Shown here: piece by piece, positions 23,602 through 33,500 of the stretch | Position numbering within the stretch: the stretch's first letter is position 1 | Layout: every line of letters starts with the position of its first letter | From: Selaginella moellendorffii | Lineage: Eukaryota; Streptophyta; Lycopodiopsida; Selaginellales; Selaginellaceae | Direction of reading: 5' to 3' | NCBI RefSeq assembly: GCF_000143415.4 | Contig: NW_003314392.1 | Location: 196,433-260,432, forward strand | DNA length: 64,000 bases | Notes under the pieces: generated by a model | The model's database searches: none | The model's input: only the letters and a program-made list of their open reading frames with translations | Told to the model about the DNA's origin: nothing | Made by a program: the position numbers and the translations under genes

Positions 23602-24816
23602 TCAGTGTCCGGCGGTTCGTGCAGAGAAAAGCGAGACAATTTCAGGGTCAATCTGTCTAACAGCCACTTGCATGCTGTCAGGGAGCTCCCTGGGAACGTT
23701 GGAGCTCTCAATTACTACTGGAGTACTGAATGCTTGACGTTTGTTGCCACCTATTGCAGCGTACCCGTAATCTTTGCTCACCGTGAAGCCTGTCACTCTG
23801 ATACGTTCGTAGGCACTCACAATCTGTCAAAAAATGATACAAGACATTACAAACAAACATTGAGCTAGGTACCCTTTTGAAATCATTGTCGTCTGTTTTG
23901 CCTCCGTTTTTATCTGGATGGTTTTTGGCGGCCAACATCCTGTAGGCAGTGCGTACCTTGCAAAGAAATTTAGAAGTTAGAGAGGTAAAAGCTGAGGCTT
24001 GTAATGTGATACCTGGGATGCAGAAGCATTTCTCTGCAGGCCAAGAGTTGCATATGGGCATTCGCTAGCAGATGCTGCCGCCTCCTCTGCTTTCTTTGCA
24101 TTGAAACAGCTCCCAAGGACGAGCTCGTAAAAGTCGTTTGCTGGTTCATACGCGTATTCCAAACTGGAAAGCAGATAGAGTCACGCAAACTCAAACTCTG
24201 GTTGCTTACTCGGATCGAGGAATCTGCCTCAAAGACGCGGATGCTTTAGCTCCACATTCTGCAACTTCCCTTGGCAGCAAAGGAAAGGACATGTCAGAGG
24301 CGATGGATTTAATCTACCACGTTTACCGGCAGAGGAAACGGATGGCTTTGGGAAGAGCTTGGGCAGCATCTTCCTCGGATACCAAGGCTAGCTCCGCCAC
24401 AGGAAGCCAGTCGTCCAGCTTCTTGCTCTGCGCGGAGCCCCTCTGCCTCAAGCAAACCACAAACTCTCGTATCTTGCGATCCGGGGAGAAATCGTCCAAG
24501 AGCCGGTCATAGAGCTGCTCCGACCTTCTGAGCAAAACGCTGGCACTTGATGCTGAAGCCACGGTTCTCCAGATTAAAACCAGAGCCAAAGCCAATCAGT
24601 AGCCTTACCAGCGGTTTTCGGCGGCGCTCTTGCTCCAAATCCTAGGCCCGGCGCACGAGCCGCCGCACTCTTGGCAGACTTGGCGCCACAGCGGACAATG
24701 GCCTTCTTGAGGGATCTTGCATTCTGTCCTTGGCGAGGCCTTGGCCAAAGCCTGGCAACGCCGTGGCACTGCCAGCAAGCCTCCATAGGGTTTATGGATT
24801 TATTCCCGCATATCAT
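23602..24816 (-). CDS. J-domain (DnaJ-like) co-chaperone
   Basis: Six exons are supported by splice signals and frame: 24609-24786 (ATG at 24786; an in-frame ATG also at 24816), 24327-24552, 24210-24269, 24013-24163, 23873-23956 and 23602-23823. From 24786 this gives 306 residues. The J domain lies in the C-terminal half, with the HPD motif in MLAAKNHPDKNGG preceded by YATLGLQRNASASQ; helix IV follows as SAYERI. HPD is the motif through which J proteins stimulate the ATPase of Hsp70. The first 60 residues are rich in Arg, Ala and Ser with few acids, which suggests a plastid or mitochondrial transit peptide (inference). The middle part contains no other domain that I recognise. Its first ATG is only 18 nt (or 48 nt for 24786) past the RAPTOR stop codon on the same strand, so its promoter must lie inside RAPTOR or the two share a transcript. 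Confidence 0.85.
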
Positions 24817-24834
24817 ATGTACAATTGCGCAACG

Positions 24835-27800
24835 TCAACTGGGCTGCTGCTCTCTAGTATCGACGCTCTCCCCGCAGTAGATTGTCACTATGGAGTCTGC
24901 CGCCGCAGCTGCAAGATGGACACTGTATGGATGAAACGAAAGGCAGCTCACCGCCCCAATCTTGACCGCCAAGAAGCTGTTGTAGTACCGAATCCTGCTC
25001 ACCTCTTGCCCGCTCAGGTTGAACACACGAATGCCGTTGTTCATGGAGCCGGTTGCAATCACCGGTGCATGGCGATGAACACTGAGGGCCGTCAAGTGCC
25101 CACGGCTGTGAGCACCAAACCCCCATGCCGCAGCCGATGGAAACCGGAGGTCGAGAAACTTCACGTCTCCAGTCTGCGATGCTGATACAACCTGCACAAC
25201 CCGACCCTTTTAACACGCGAGAAACAAAAACAGGGATGGGAAAGTCGACGACCGTCTGAGCGCTCGACGCGGACTGGAACTCCAATCCTATCACCCTGTG
25301 CGCGTGTGGCCTCATACCAGAGACGAGCCTGCCGGGACAACAGTTGAGAGAAATGCCACGTCCAAAGAAGTATCAAAATCATCTTACGGGCTGTGAGATC
25401 GTATGTCGTAGATGCGAACAGCTCCGTCACAACAGCCTACAGCTAGAACCCCCGACGGAGATTGTGATGCAGACTGCAAAACCGAGAGATGATGGAACGC
25501 GTAGCTTTCACTCTACAGCAGCAACTCACCATGGCTGAAATGCCACTCTCTCCTGGAGCTTGTATGGTGCATGCCAGCAGCTCTCGGTCGAGATCCCAGA
25601 CCACAATTGACGACGACTCCCCAGCTGATGCGTACTGCATGCATACACAAACTTAGTATGCAGACCGACCCTCCACAAAGGACACACGTACCAGGTAACC
25701 CGTTGCTTGCTGCCAGTCGACGACAGCACTGGCAGCTCGGTTGCCCGGCCTGGGGCCTTGAAGTGCCTGCCACGACGTCGCTAGGCGCTGCTTTCCCTTT
25801 ATAGCGTAGTCCTTCCAGACCCTTACACTGCCATCGCCTACACCACCATAGATACTCAGGACGAGGCAACAGCATAAAACAAAATGCCAGCTTACTTGAG
25901 GCCACCAGCAGCAAACTGTGCTCGAGCTCATTCACGAAACAGAGTTTTGAAACGCCGCGTTCAGGGAAGCTATGGTTGTCGAAAGAGTTCATTTCGCTTC
26001 CGTCCTTCTCCTCGTAGTTCCAGACCCTGTTCATGAACCAGACCAGCTCTCGATAAGGGAAACATACTACGTGAAGCTGATCGGCTTACTTGATAGTCTC
26101 CTTGTCATCAGCGGCGCAAATAAGGGGGTCAAATGGGTGAAGGACAACTGCTCTCGTACAATTGTCCGATTGTCCATCCCAGATCGGATCACCTAGCTTG
26201 GTTACATCTGCAACGAGCCAACACAATTAGCACGGCTAAAAGCGAAAACACGAGAAATGGATAGCCTACGTAAATGCTGGCACTTTGAAATCCCGTCGAC
26301 TGCTTTCTTCTCGCGCGCTAATCTCAACGCAGGAGCGTCACCGTCTTCGTCCTGAGTTGGCTCAAGCAGTGGCCTTGAGAAGTGGCCGCAGCTCCAGTCG
26401 TAGAGGGAGGAGGCAGGCACGTCTTGCTGGGAAGTTTGGTTCGTAGCGGAAAGGATGGAGCCGGCTTCCGCAAATCCTGCCATGGAGTGGACCTTGGGAA
26501 CTGTAGGAGTCAGGCCGCTGCTTGCTTCCCCCGGAATACGTGATGACAGTCTCGTCGACTCACGTGCAGTTAAGGATGGGGAAAATTCAAGGGACGGCAC
26601 CCTCCTCATTCCCATTGGGCTGACGCTTAGAAAGCTCGGCCTGGTAGGACTCGCGGAACTTCTTAGAGGCGCGACCAGAGATGCTGCAAGAAAAAAAAAT
26701 ATAAACTTGGATGAGAAAAGGAAAAACTCCCTGGGCCTCACCTAGATTAGTTTCAACCCACGACGTAGAGCGAGTCAGTCCGCCACCCGCGCCAAGATGA
26801 ATGCTCGGAACAGACGAATTGCGGTGATGCCCCGGCTTGCCTGAGCCTTTCCATGAGTTGAGCAGGGAGCCAACGCCTATAATGTGCAAAACCTTCTGAC
26901 CCAGCTCCGCTACTTGTGGCGACGTATCCCGAGCCAAAGCATAGGCAGTTGCAATGCAACGCAAGTACAAGCTGTTATTGTCCTCGGCGCGGGGTCTCCT
27001 GAGCTTCAAAGTGCCGTTGCCGTTGGAGCCGTTCACTACAAGCCTGGATCCATCCAGCGGCGACGATGCCCCGGACGAGGGGGCGGACGAGGGAGCTGAC
27101 GACGAATTACTACCATCTTGCTTCTCACCGCCAGCTGCTGACACATCCGGTTGAGCTTTCTGGTCCAGGCTAAGTGACCGAACTACCAGTAGCACTTGAG
27201 ACGGACAAATCAGGCTGCCTGTAGGACTCTTGCTGGAAGAGAGGTCCGCCAGCGCAGGGTTCGAAGGCGGCTTCAAATATGCAGCCGCCGCGGAATTCAG
27301 AAACTTATGATGGTTGGTAGCGAAGTGCGCAAAAGCTGCGAGAGAGAGGGAGCGTGAGAGGCCTGCAGTTAAAGTACGTTATGCCCATACCTATGGCAAG
27401 TTCAGCTCTGACCAGAGGACTCCCATCACCCACCGCTCGCAAAAGAACCTTTGCGATGTCCTGCTCGATCACGAGTCTATCGTCTTCGTTATCATCCTCT
27501 GCCGCCGCATCATTCTTTGAGGAAGAGAGCAACGTCCCCAGGGCGAATACAGCCGACGCTCGGACCTGACTTGGAACATGTCACACAAGCTAGGCTGGAT
27601 CACCAAACATAAGCAACAGGACGAAGGTTACCTCGGGTTGCGGTTCACTCAAGAGTTGAGCCAAACTACTAATGGCATTCTCGCGGAAGGCACATGCCTG
27701 GGCTGCACTTGTACCATCCCAAAGCTTGCCGAGGCATAAGCACGCCCATTGCAGAAAGAGAGGCTCCGCTTGCGTTTCCAGTTCAGTGCCCGCTTGAACA

Positions 27801-30053
27801 TGGCGTAGAAGGATTGAAACCACGCCCGCTTCGTGGCATGCAAGCTGCCCACGAGGATACCCGTCAACAATGACGGAAAGAACGAAAGCAGCCATAGCTT
27901 GCTGTTCTGCCAGATAGTCCGGGCTGTCCAGAAACCTGATGAAGTACAAATGACCTTTGTCCTTTACCAGATCGACCTGGCATGACTGCAGGCGATAGAA
28001 GGAAATTAGAACAAACTAGAACAAGAACGAGAGGGAGTGACGCGCGTGTTACCTTGTCCAGGGCAAGGATCTTCGTCCATATAAATACCAATATCTGCCG
28101 AAGTTCTGTTGCCGTCGTTTGAAGTAGCTTGAGGACGTAGGGGAAGATACCGACGGATAAAGCCTGAGAGCAGCTGCTGTTAAGACGAACACAAGAACCG
28201 CGAACATAAATAACGAACCAGATCGATTGCCCAAGGTCCCATATCCAGAAACCTCCCCAGTAGTACCAGAGCCCGAAACCGATGCGACTGGCTCAGTAAA
28301 ACCTGAAGCACAATTGGTAACTGCTCCGGGGGCGGCTTCCTCTCTGATCCCGAGCTAAGCCACACCTCGAAAGCAGAAAGCTGCTGCGCAAAGAATGAAC
28401 TTGGCTGCACAAAACATGGGAGGAAGAACAAAATAAAAAATAATGAGTCGTGCACGCTTACTTTGAATTCCGCATTCGGATCATCGAGCAGAGCCGGAAG
28501 CTGAGCCAAACAGAACTCTGCTGCCATATCCCAGGCGTCCCTGCATCAACTTTTATATGTGAACAAGCTGTAAACGCAATAGGAGCGGGGAAAAAAGATA
28601 CAGACCACATTGGATGCTGATGAGTGAGAGGCAGCCGCGGATAACATTGAGGTGCACAGTTGGCAGACCTCATAATCCGCTCCGCAAGGAGAAAGTTTCG
28701 AAATAGACTTGCAACCAAAAGGTCTTGCCGGAACAAGCGCTGGAAAAGTTCTGCACAGGCTCATGTAAGACAGAGAGGAGAGAGGAGAGGTAAACACAGT
28801 ACATACCCGGTGGAAGCACATTCCAGGCAATGGTGTCGGTGACGGCCGTGAATATCCAATTCAGTTCCCCGAGTGGAGTCTTTCGGTCAATCTGTCGGCC
28901 AGGAATCTTGTCAACGAGGTCCAAGCGGAGTGAATCCCGCAGCAACGATCTGGAGCAGAACCTGCAAAGTGCAGATTGAAAAGGCGATAAACAAAGTTGT
29001 GCTCACTCTCTCTCACCATCTCAAAGCAACTTTGATAGGCGTCGTCAGACACGCTGTGAACAAGTCCGCCGGAAACACGGGGTTCTGAGGAAGGAGCTCG
29101 TTTGCACCACAGGCAGCGAGTAAAATGCAATTTTTCGTTGCTGTGAAGTCTGGACGCTGGAAAAGTTGACAGGTAAGACAAGCAAGCGAATATTTTGTTT
29201 CTTTTGTTTCTTTTTTTTCTTTTTGGTCTACCTCGCAGAAGGCCTTGATGATTGCTCCGGCACCAGAACAATCAAAGACGTAAATGGATGGGGAGCCCAG
29301 CCACGAATCCAGCTCATACACGGAGAGGGGGATGTACTGCGTGTAGCTCTGCAAATGCATTGTTGGGAAGAAGAAATGAAGAAGCTCGCACCTGGTTGAA
29401 AAACCATATCTCCCCGCTTGCTGTTGGTTTCGGCACGCCATGCCCATTGTAATGGAACAAGACCCTTTCCGACTTGGCCGTTTCCCTGCACTGCACGCAC
29501 AGTTTCTTCACCTCGTCAACCGTGGAGTCGAGCCGAAGGTTGTACAGTGCCTACTGCCAAAAAAACCAGCAAGCTGAGAACCCGAGCCAAGCGCCTGTGG
29601 TGCGTTGCGGGCTATAGCTTCCTACCTTGGGTTGCCATCGCTTGTACTGCGACTGCAGCGTCTGCCCAATCACATCAATGGCCTTTGCCGACGGCTCTGG
29701 AAAGAAGAAAGAGTATAAGGCCTGACAGAGCTCTTCCGCGCTTCTTACCAATCCAGCACTCCATCCGCGCACAAGGGCTGATCTTGATAACATCCGGCGG
29801 ATCGATGCCGATGTTGAGGCACAGAACAAGCGCGACGCATCCCGTTTTCATCTGGCGGCGGCGAACAGTGAGCGTGCATTGGAGTGGGCAGCTACAGAAA
29901 CCTTACCCGATCCTTCATTCTCCATTTGGACACAGCGGCGGTGGCGGCAGGGGGCGCCGCCGCCGCCGCCTCGTGGCGGAGGTCGCAGAGGTAGCAAGCG
30001 GGCGGGAGAAGCGCCGCAATGCCCCTGGTTGTCGCGTTCCCGCCCTCGTCCAT
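24835..30053 (-). CDS. RAPTOR: RAPTOR, regulatory-associated protein of TOR
   Basis: Twenty-two exons give 1322 residues, close to the plant family length. Exons: 29907-30053, 29749-29851, 29626-29696, 29392-29550, 29232-29348, 29017-29156, 28807-28961, 28606-28750, 28462-28540, 28219-28404, 28053-28163, 27632-27985, 27391-27565, 26742-27335, 26270-26683, 26090-26207, 25896-26026, 25692-25837, 25530-25634, 25388-25473, 25253-25328 and 24835-25191. The N-terminal RNC domain is caspase-like, with the family's His ([10 protein letters not shown]) and Cys (YVFDCSGAG) positions kept; [20 protein letters not shown]-like and HEAT-like segments follow, then seven WD40-type blades to the C terminus ([29 protein letters not shown]). 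RAPTOR presents substrates to TOR kinase in TORC1. The protein starts directly before the RNC domain and lacks the longer N-terminal extension of Arabidopsis RAPTOR1. Most introns are about 45-75 nt. Start chosen as the first in-frame ATG (30053); a short upstream ORF precedes it. Confidence 0.95.
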
Positions 30054-30078
30054 GCCCACGCAAATGCACCAAGAGCTC

Positions 30079-30150
30079 CTAGAGACGCGGCGCTGGCGCT
30101 CCAATCCCAGTGCCTAGTGTGCCCCCAGCGAAGGCGGTGCTGAGCTTCAT
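30079..30150 (-). other. Upstream ORF of RAPTOR (23 codons)
   Basis: An ATG at 30150 opens a 23-codon frame ending in TAG at 30079, 25 nt before the RAPTOR ATG and in another frame. If transcription starts upstream of 30150, ribosomes would meet this uORF first, so it could damp RAPTOR translation. No transcript evidence is available here. Confidence 0.5.
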
Positions 30151-30388
30151 CGCGGCCCTAAAATCTGGAAACCTCCTAAAGCCCTAACCTACCATCTCCC
30201 CCCGTGTGCACCGAAGAGCCAGCTGGGAGCTGTCCCATGCCCCTCGAGTGCCGACCAGGGCAGCTGCAGCGAATCGAACCCCCTTTCTTGTCTCTCGCCA
30301 TTTCAGTGTGTGTGTGTGTGTGTTTGTATGTAATATAATATCTCTCTCTCTCCTTTAAGCTTAGGACTAAGTAGAACGAGCACGATGA

Positions 30389-31887
30389 TCATCCGCGCCT
30401 CATTTGCTTCTTCCACTTGTCCGCGCAGGCGATGGCGTTTGCGCGCTCTTGGGCGGGCAATTGCTGCACCAGCGCGTCGCGGATGTGTATGGCAGCTGTT
30501 TCCCCCGCCCGCGTCGCCAGCTCCAGGAACGCCAGGGCCAGGCCGCCGTCGCCCTCCTGCATGCAGAGCAGCAGTGAGAAACAAGAGCGCCACCCTTCCT
30601 CCCTACCGCGAACAGTGTCAAGCCGTGCTCGAACTGCGCCTTGCGGTGCCCCGCCAGCGCCGCACGCCGCATCCAATGCCGCGCGTGGTGATAGTTGCGA
30701 GCAAAGCCCTCTCCGGACAGGAAGCACAGGGCCGTGTTGTACATTGCTCTCGAGCTCCCGCCCTCGGCTGCTCGCAAGTACCATCGAGCCTGCCGCAAGC
30801 ACACGTTGAAAAAACGAAAAGAGAGCCTCACAGACTTACAGCCTTGCCGGGATTGGGCTCGACACCGCGTCCCTGCTGCAAGCACAGGGCCAAGCTGTAC
30901 TGCGCGCGGACATGGCCAGCGTCCGCGGCCGTCTGGAACCACTTGACGGCCTCACTGGCGTCCACCGGTTCTGCAAGCAGCCCACCAGCGTTTGTTGCTG
31001 AAAACAAAAAGCTGGAAACCACGGACGTACGTACCTTGCAGCAACGCCAGGCCGAGGTTGCACTGCCCGGCGACATCACCGAGCTCGGCAGCTTTCCTAT
31101 ACCATTGAATGCCTTCCTCCCTTCTCCCCTATATACCCAGAAACTTGATCAAGCGAGGATCCCCAAAGGAAGAAACAAACGCAAGCAACAAACAAGCCAA
31201 GCCAATCTCTACCTGTTCCCAAAGCAACAAGCCAGCATCGATCATGGCAGCTGCACATCCCCGCGCAGCTCCCTTGAGGAACGAATCTAAAGCCATGCCT
31301 GTGTCCTGAGGCACACCACCCCGCCCATGCTTGTACATTTTCCCCCACTTGACAAACGTTACTGCCTCGCGGAGAGACGAGAGCGCTTGGTACCACGACT
31401 TGCACACCATGCTCGCAGCCCACAGGTTCGGCAGCGAGAAGCCCCCAGAGATCCGCCGCAGGACGTCGAAGGGCAGCTGCGAGAAATCCACATCCTCCTG
31501 CCCCTGCTCGCGCGCTTGCTGCTTCACCAAGCTCGCACCTCTCGACGATGGCTGCTGCTGCGCTTGGAACGCAGCCGGCACTAGACTTATACTCCCACTC
31601 CCATGCCTGCGAGCGTCCACCCCGCCTTGCTTCCAGAACCTCCTCTCCAGATCGCCGGGCTCCTGCTGTTGCGGCTGCTGCTGCTGCTGCTGCTGCTGCG
31701 ACCTACTGCTCCTGCCGTGGAAGCCATCCAGGCCGCCAATGTTGCTGAACAGAGTCACGCTCTCGTGGCTCAGGTGCCTGTCCCGCTCCGAGGACGACGC
31801 GCTGTGCTGCTGCTCCTGCTGGCGGCGGGGATCCCGATCACGCACCTGCGCAGCTTGGCGGCTGGCTTTGAGCTTGAAAGATCCCAT
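30389..31887 (-). CDS. F-box protein with Sel1-like repeats
   Basis: Five exons (31213-31887, 31035-31128, 30840-30970, 30607-30789, 30389-30556) encode 416 residues. A Ser/Gln-rich N-terminal region with a run of eight glutamines is followed by an F-box (about residues 136-180: FSQLPFDVLRRI...WAASMVCKSW). After it come Sel1-type repeats with the A..G...A...LG/ L...G pattern: WGKMYKHGRGG, WYRKAAELGD, WFQTAADAGHVRAQYSLAL, WYLRAAEGGSSRAMYNTAL and WMRRAALAGHRKAQFEHGL. F-box proteins are substrate receptors of SCF ubiquitin ligases; Sel1 repeats bind protein partners. The closest family known to me is the Arabidopsis F-box/Sel1 protein At1g70590; the substrate is unknown. Start at 31887 is the first ATG after the promoter and gives a complete F-box. 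It is transcribed away from the TPR gene, 181 bp between the two ATGs. Confidence 0.88.
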
Positions 31888-32068
31888 TCTTCCCCTCTCC
31901 CGCGGATCTCTCCACCAGCTGCGAGCCTGCTGCTGCTACAGGGGGCAGCCCTAAACGCGGATCGCCATAGCCAAATCGTGTTTTTTTGAAACAGCATCTT
32001 CACCACGATCGCAGCCGTCGCTTTGGGTGAATATTCCGCCCTAATCTTCACTCTCGTCCTCCTCCTCC
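31888..32068. promoter_or_regulatory. Short bidirectional promoter region
   Basis: Only 181 bp separate the ATG of the F-box/Sel1 gene (minus) from that of the TPR gene (plus), so both promoters and 5' UTRs lie here. Pyrimidine-rich stretches occur near the plus-strand start. I see no clear TATA box for either gene. Confidence 0.6.
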
Positions 32069-33334
32069 ATGAAGAGCAGCGGCAGCGGCAGTGGGAGCGG
32101 CGGCAATGCGCGGCGCGCAGCAGCTGCCGCGCCCCTCAGCAACTACGAGTTCGATTTCGGGAATCTAGGTCGCGGATCTGGCAACACCACGCTCAGCGGC
32201 CTCAAGCAGCAGGCCCCATCGCAGCCGCAACCACAGCAGCCACAGCAGCAGCAGGCCAAGAAAGCACAGCCACAGCCATGGACTCACAAGCCGGTCTCCA
32301 GCTTAACAGGTACGAGCTCCATGGTGGGAGACATCACCGGCAGGAGCTGGGTGCCACTCGAGTCCAGTGCCACTGCGAAGAGCAGGCCGGCGAGCAGTGG
32401 AGTCGTGGGTGGAGTTGGCAACTCCAAAGCGGATCTCTTCAGCGATCTGCTCAAGACGCCCATGACCGCGATGAAATCTGGATCTGGATCTACTGCGGCC
32501 CCCATGGCTGCGTCGCTCAACAGAGGGGCTCCCATGAAGGATGGTGGCAGATCTGCGGATGCTGGTGGTTTCGTGGGCATGTCCGCTCCACCGCCGCCGC
32601 CTTCAGCTGGTGGTGGTTTCGTGGGCATGTCCGCTCCACCACCGCAGGCAGCTGCCATGGACAAGCTCTTTGAACCGGCTTCTTCAGGCAGAGCTCAGGA
32701 TCCTCTGGATGATCTCTGGCGCAAGATACCACCACCGCAACCACAGGCTCCTCCACAGGCACAAGCTAGCGTGAGCAAGTCCAACGGGATTCATGGCCTC
32801 AACGAAGACGACTGGGACACGGGGTTTCAAGCCGCCGATGCTGCTCACCCGGCGCCGGCCACCACCGAGCTCGACGGACTACCACCTCCACCGGCTGGCG
32901 TTACGGGCAGCTTGGCCAAAGACAAAGGCGACGAGTTTCAAAAGCAAGGCCAGTTTGCCGATGCGATCAAGTGGCTGACTTGGGCCGTGGTGCTGCTGGA
33001 CAAGTCCCCAGACAAGCTGACTGGAGTTCTTGCCACTCGAGCGGCGTGTTACAAAGAAGTCGGCGAGTACAAGAAAGCTGTTGGCGACTGTTCCAAGGTA
33101 GTAGGCTTTACTTTTCAATTTGGTCCGTCTTCGTCACACCCGGTTTCACTATTCCAGGTGTTGGAGATGGCCGGGCCGACTGCTGAGGTGCTCTTGCAAC
33201 GGGCTTTCCTGTACGAGAGCATGGAGAAATACAAGCTGTGCGTGCAAGATCTGCGAGAGGCTTTGCAGAGAGACCCCTCCAACAGGATGGCCAGGAACAC
33301 GCTGGCGAGGCTGGCTAGGATGGCTGACGAGTGA
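32069..33334 (+). CDS. TPR-domain protein with low-complexity N terminus
   Basis: Two exons (32069-33097 and 33158-33334) encode 401 residues. The 60-nt intron 33098-33157 has GT-AG ends and contains no stop in frame, so retaining it would insert 20 residues; the spliced form restores continuous helices (CSK followed by VLEMAGPTAEVLLQRA), so splicing is preferred. The first 240 residues are Ser/Gly/Gln/Pro-rich and include a repeated GGFVGMSAPPP unit and a DPLDDLWRKI segment of the kind that binds clathrin adaptors in auxilin-like proteins (inference). The C-terminal 110 residues are TPR helices (AKDKGDEFQKQGQFADAIKWLTWAV; AEVLLQRAFLYESMEKYKLCVQDLREAL). A role as a protein-binding adaptor is likely; the pathway is unknown. 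Confidence 0.85.
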   Translation: MKSSGSGSGSGGNARRAAAAAPLSNYEFDFGNLGRGSGNTTLSGLKQQAPSQPQPQQPQQQQAKKAQPQPWTHKPVSSLTGTSSMVGDITGRSWVPLESSATAKSRPASSGVVGGVGNSKADLFSDLLKTPMTAMKSGSGSTAAPMAASLNRGAPMKDGGRSADAGGFVGMSAPPPPPSAGGGFVGMSAPPPQAAAMDKLFEPASSGRAQDPLDDLWRKIPPPQPQAPPQAQASVSKSNGIHGLNEDDWDTGFQAADAAHPAPATTELDGLPPPPAGVTGSLAKDKGDEFQKQGQFADAIKWLTWAVVLLDKSPDKLTGVLATRAACYKEVGEYKKAVGDCSKVVGFTFQFGPSSSHPVSLFQVLEMAGPTAEVLLQRAFLYESMEKYKLCVQDLREALQRDPSNRMARNTLARLARMADE

Positions 33335-33500
33335 CAAATTGTATTCTTGGGTATTGTTTCTTTCCCATTTTTCCATCCCAATCACTTCTTGTGCCGACTG
33401 CGAGGGTACAGGAGCTGGTGTAGCAAGAGCTGTGCAGTGTCGATGCATCTGGCCTGCAAGGCAGCACTTAAATAATCATCGGAATGGTATTCGTGTTTGC

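Noticed and set aside
24323-24595. Separate 90-codon protein upstream of the J domain
   Set aside because: It is exon 2 of the J-domain gene plus intron sequence read as exon; a 56-nt intron at 24553-24608 joins it to the true first exon.
29418-30143. 241-codon plus-strand frame opposite the RAPTOR 5' exons
   Set aside because: It is the antisense shadow of RAPTOR exons and introns and shows no domain.
30385-31290. 301-codon plus-strand frame opposite the Sel1 gene
   Set aside because: Antisense shadow of GC-rich exons; the minus-strand exons carry clear Sel1 repeats.
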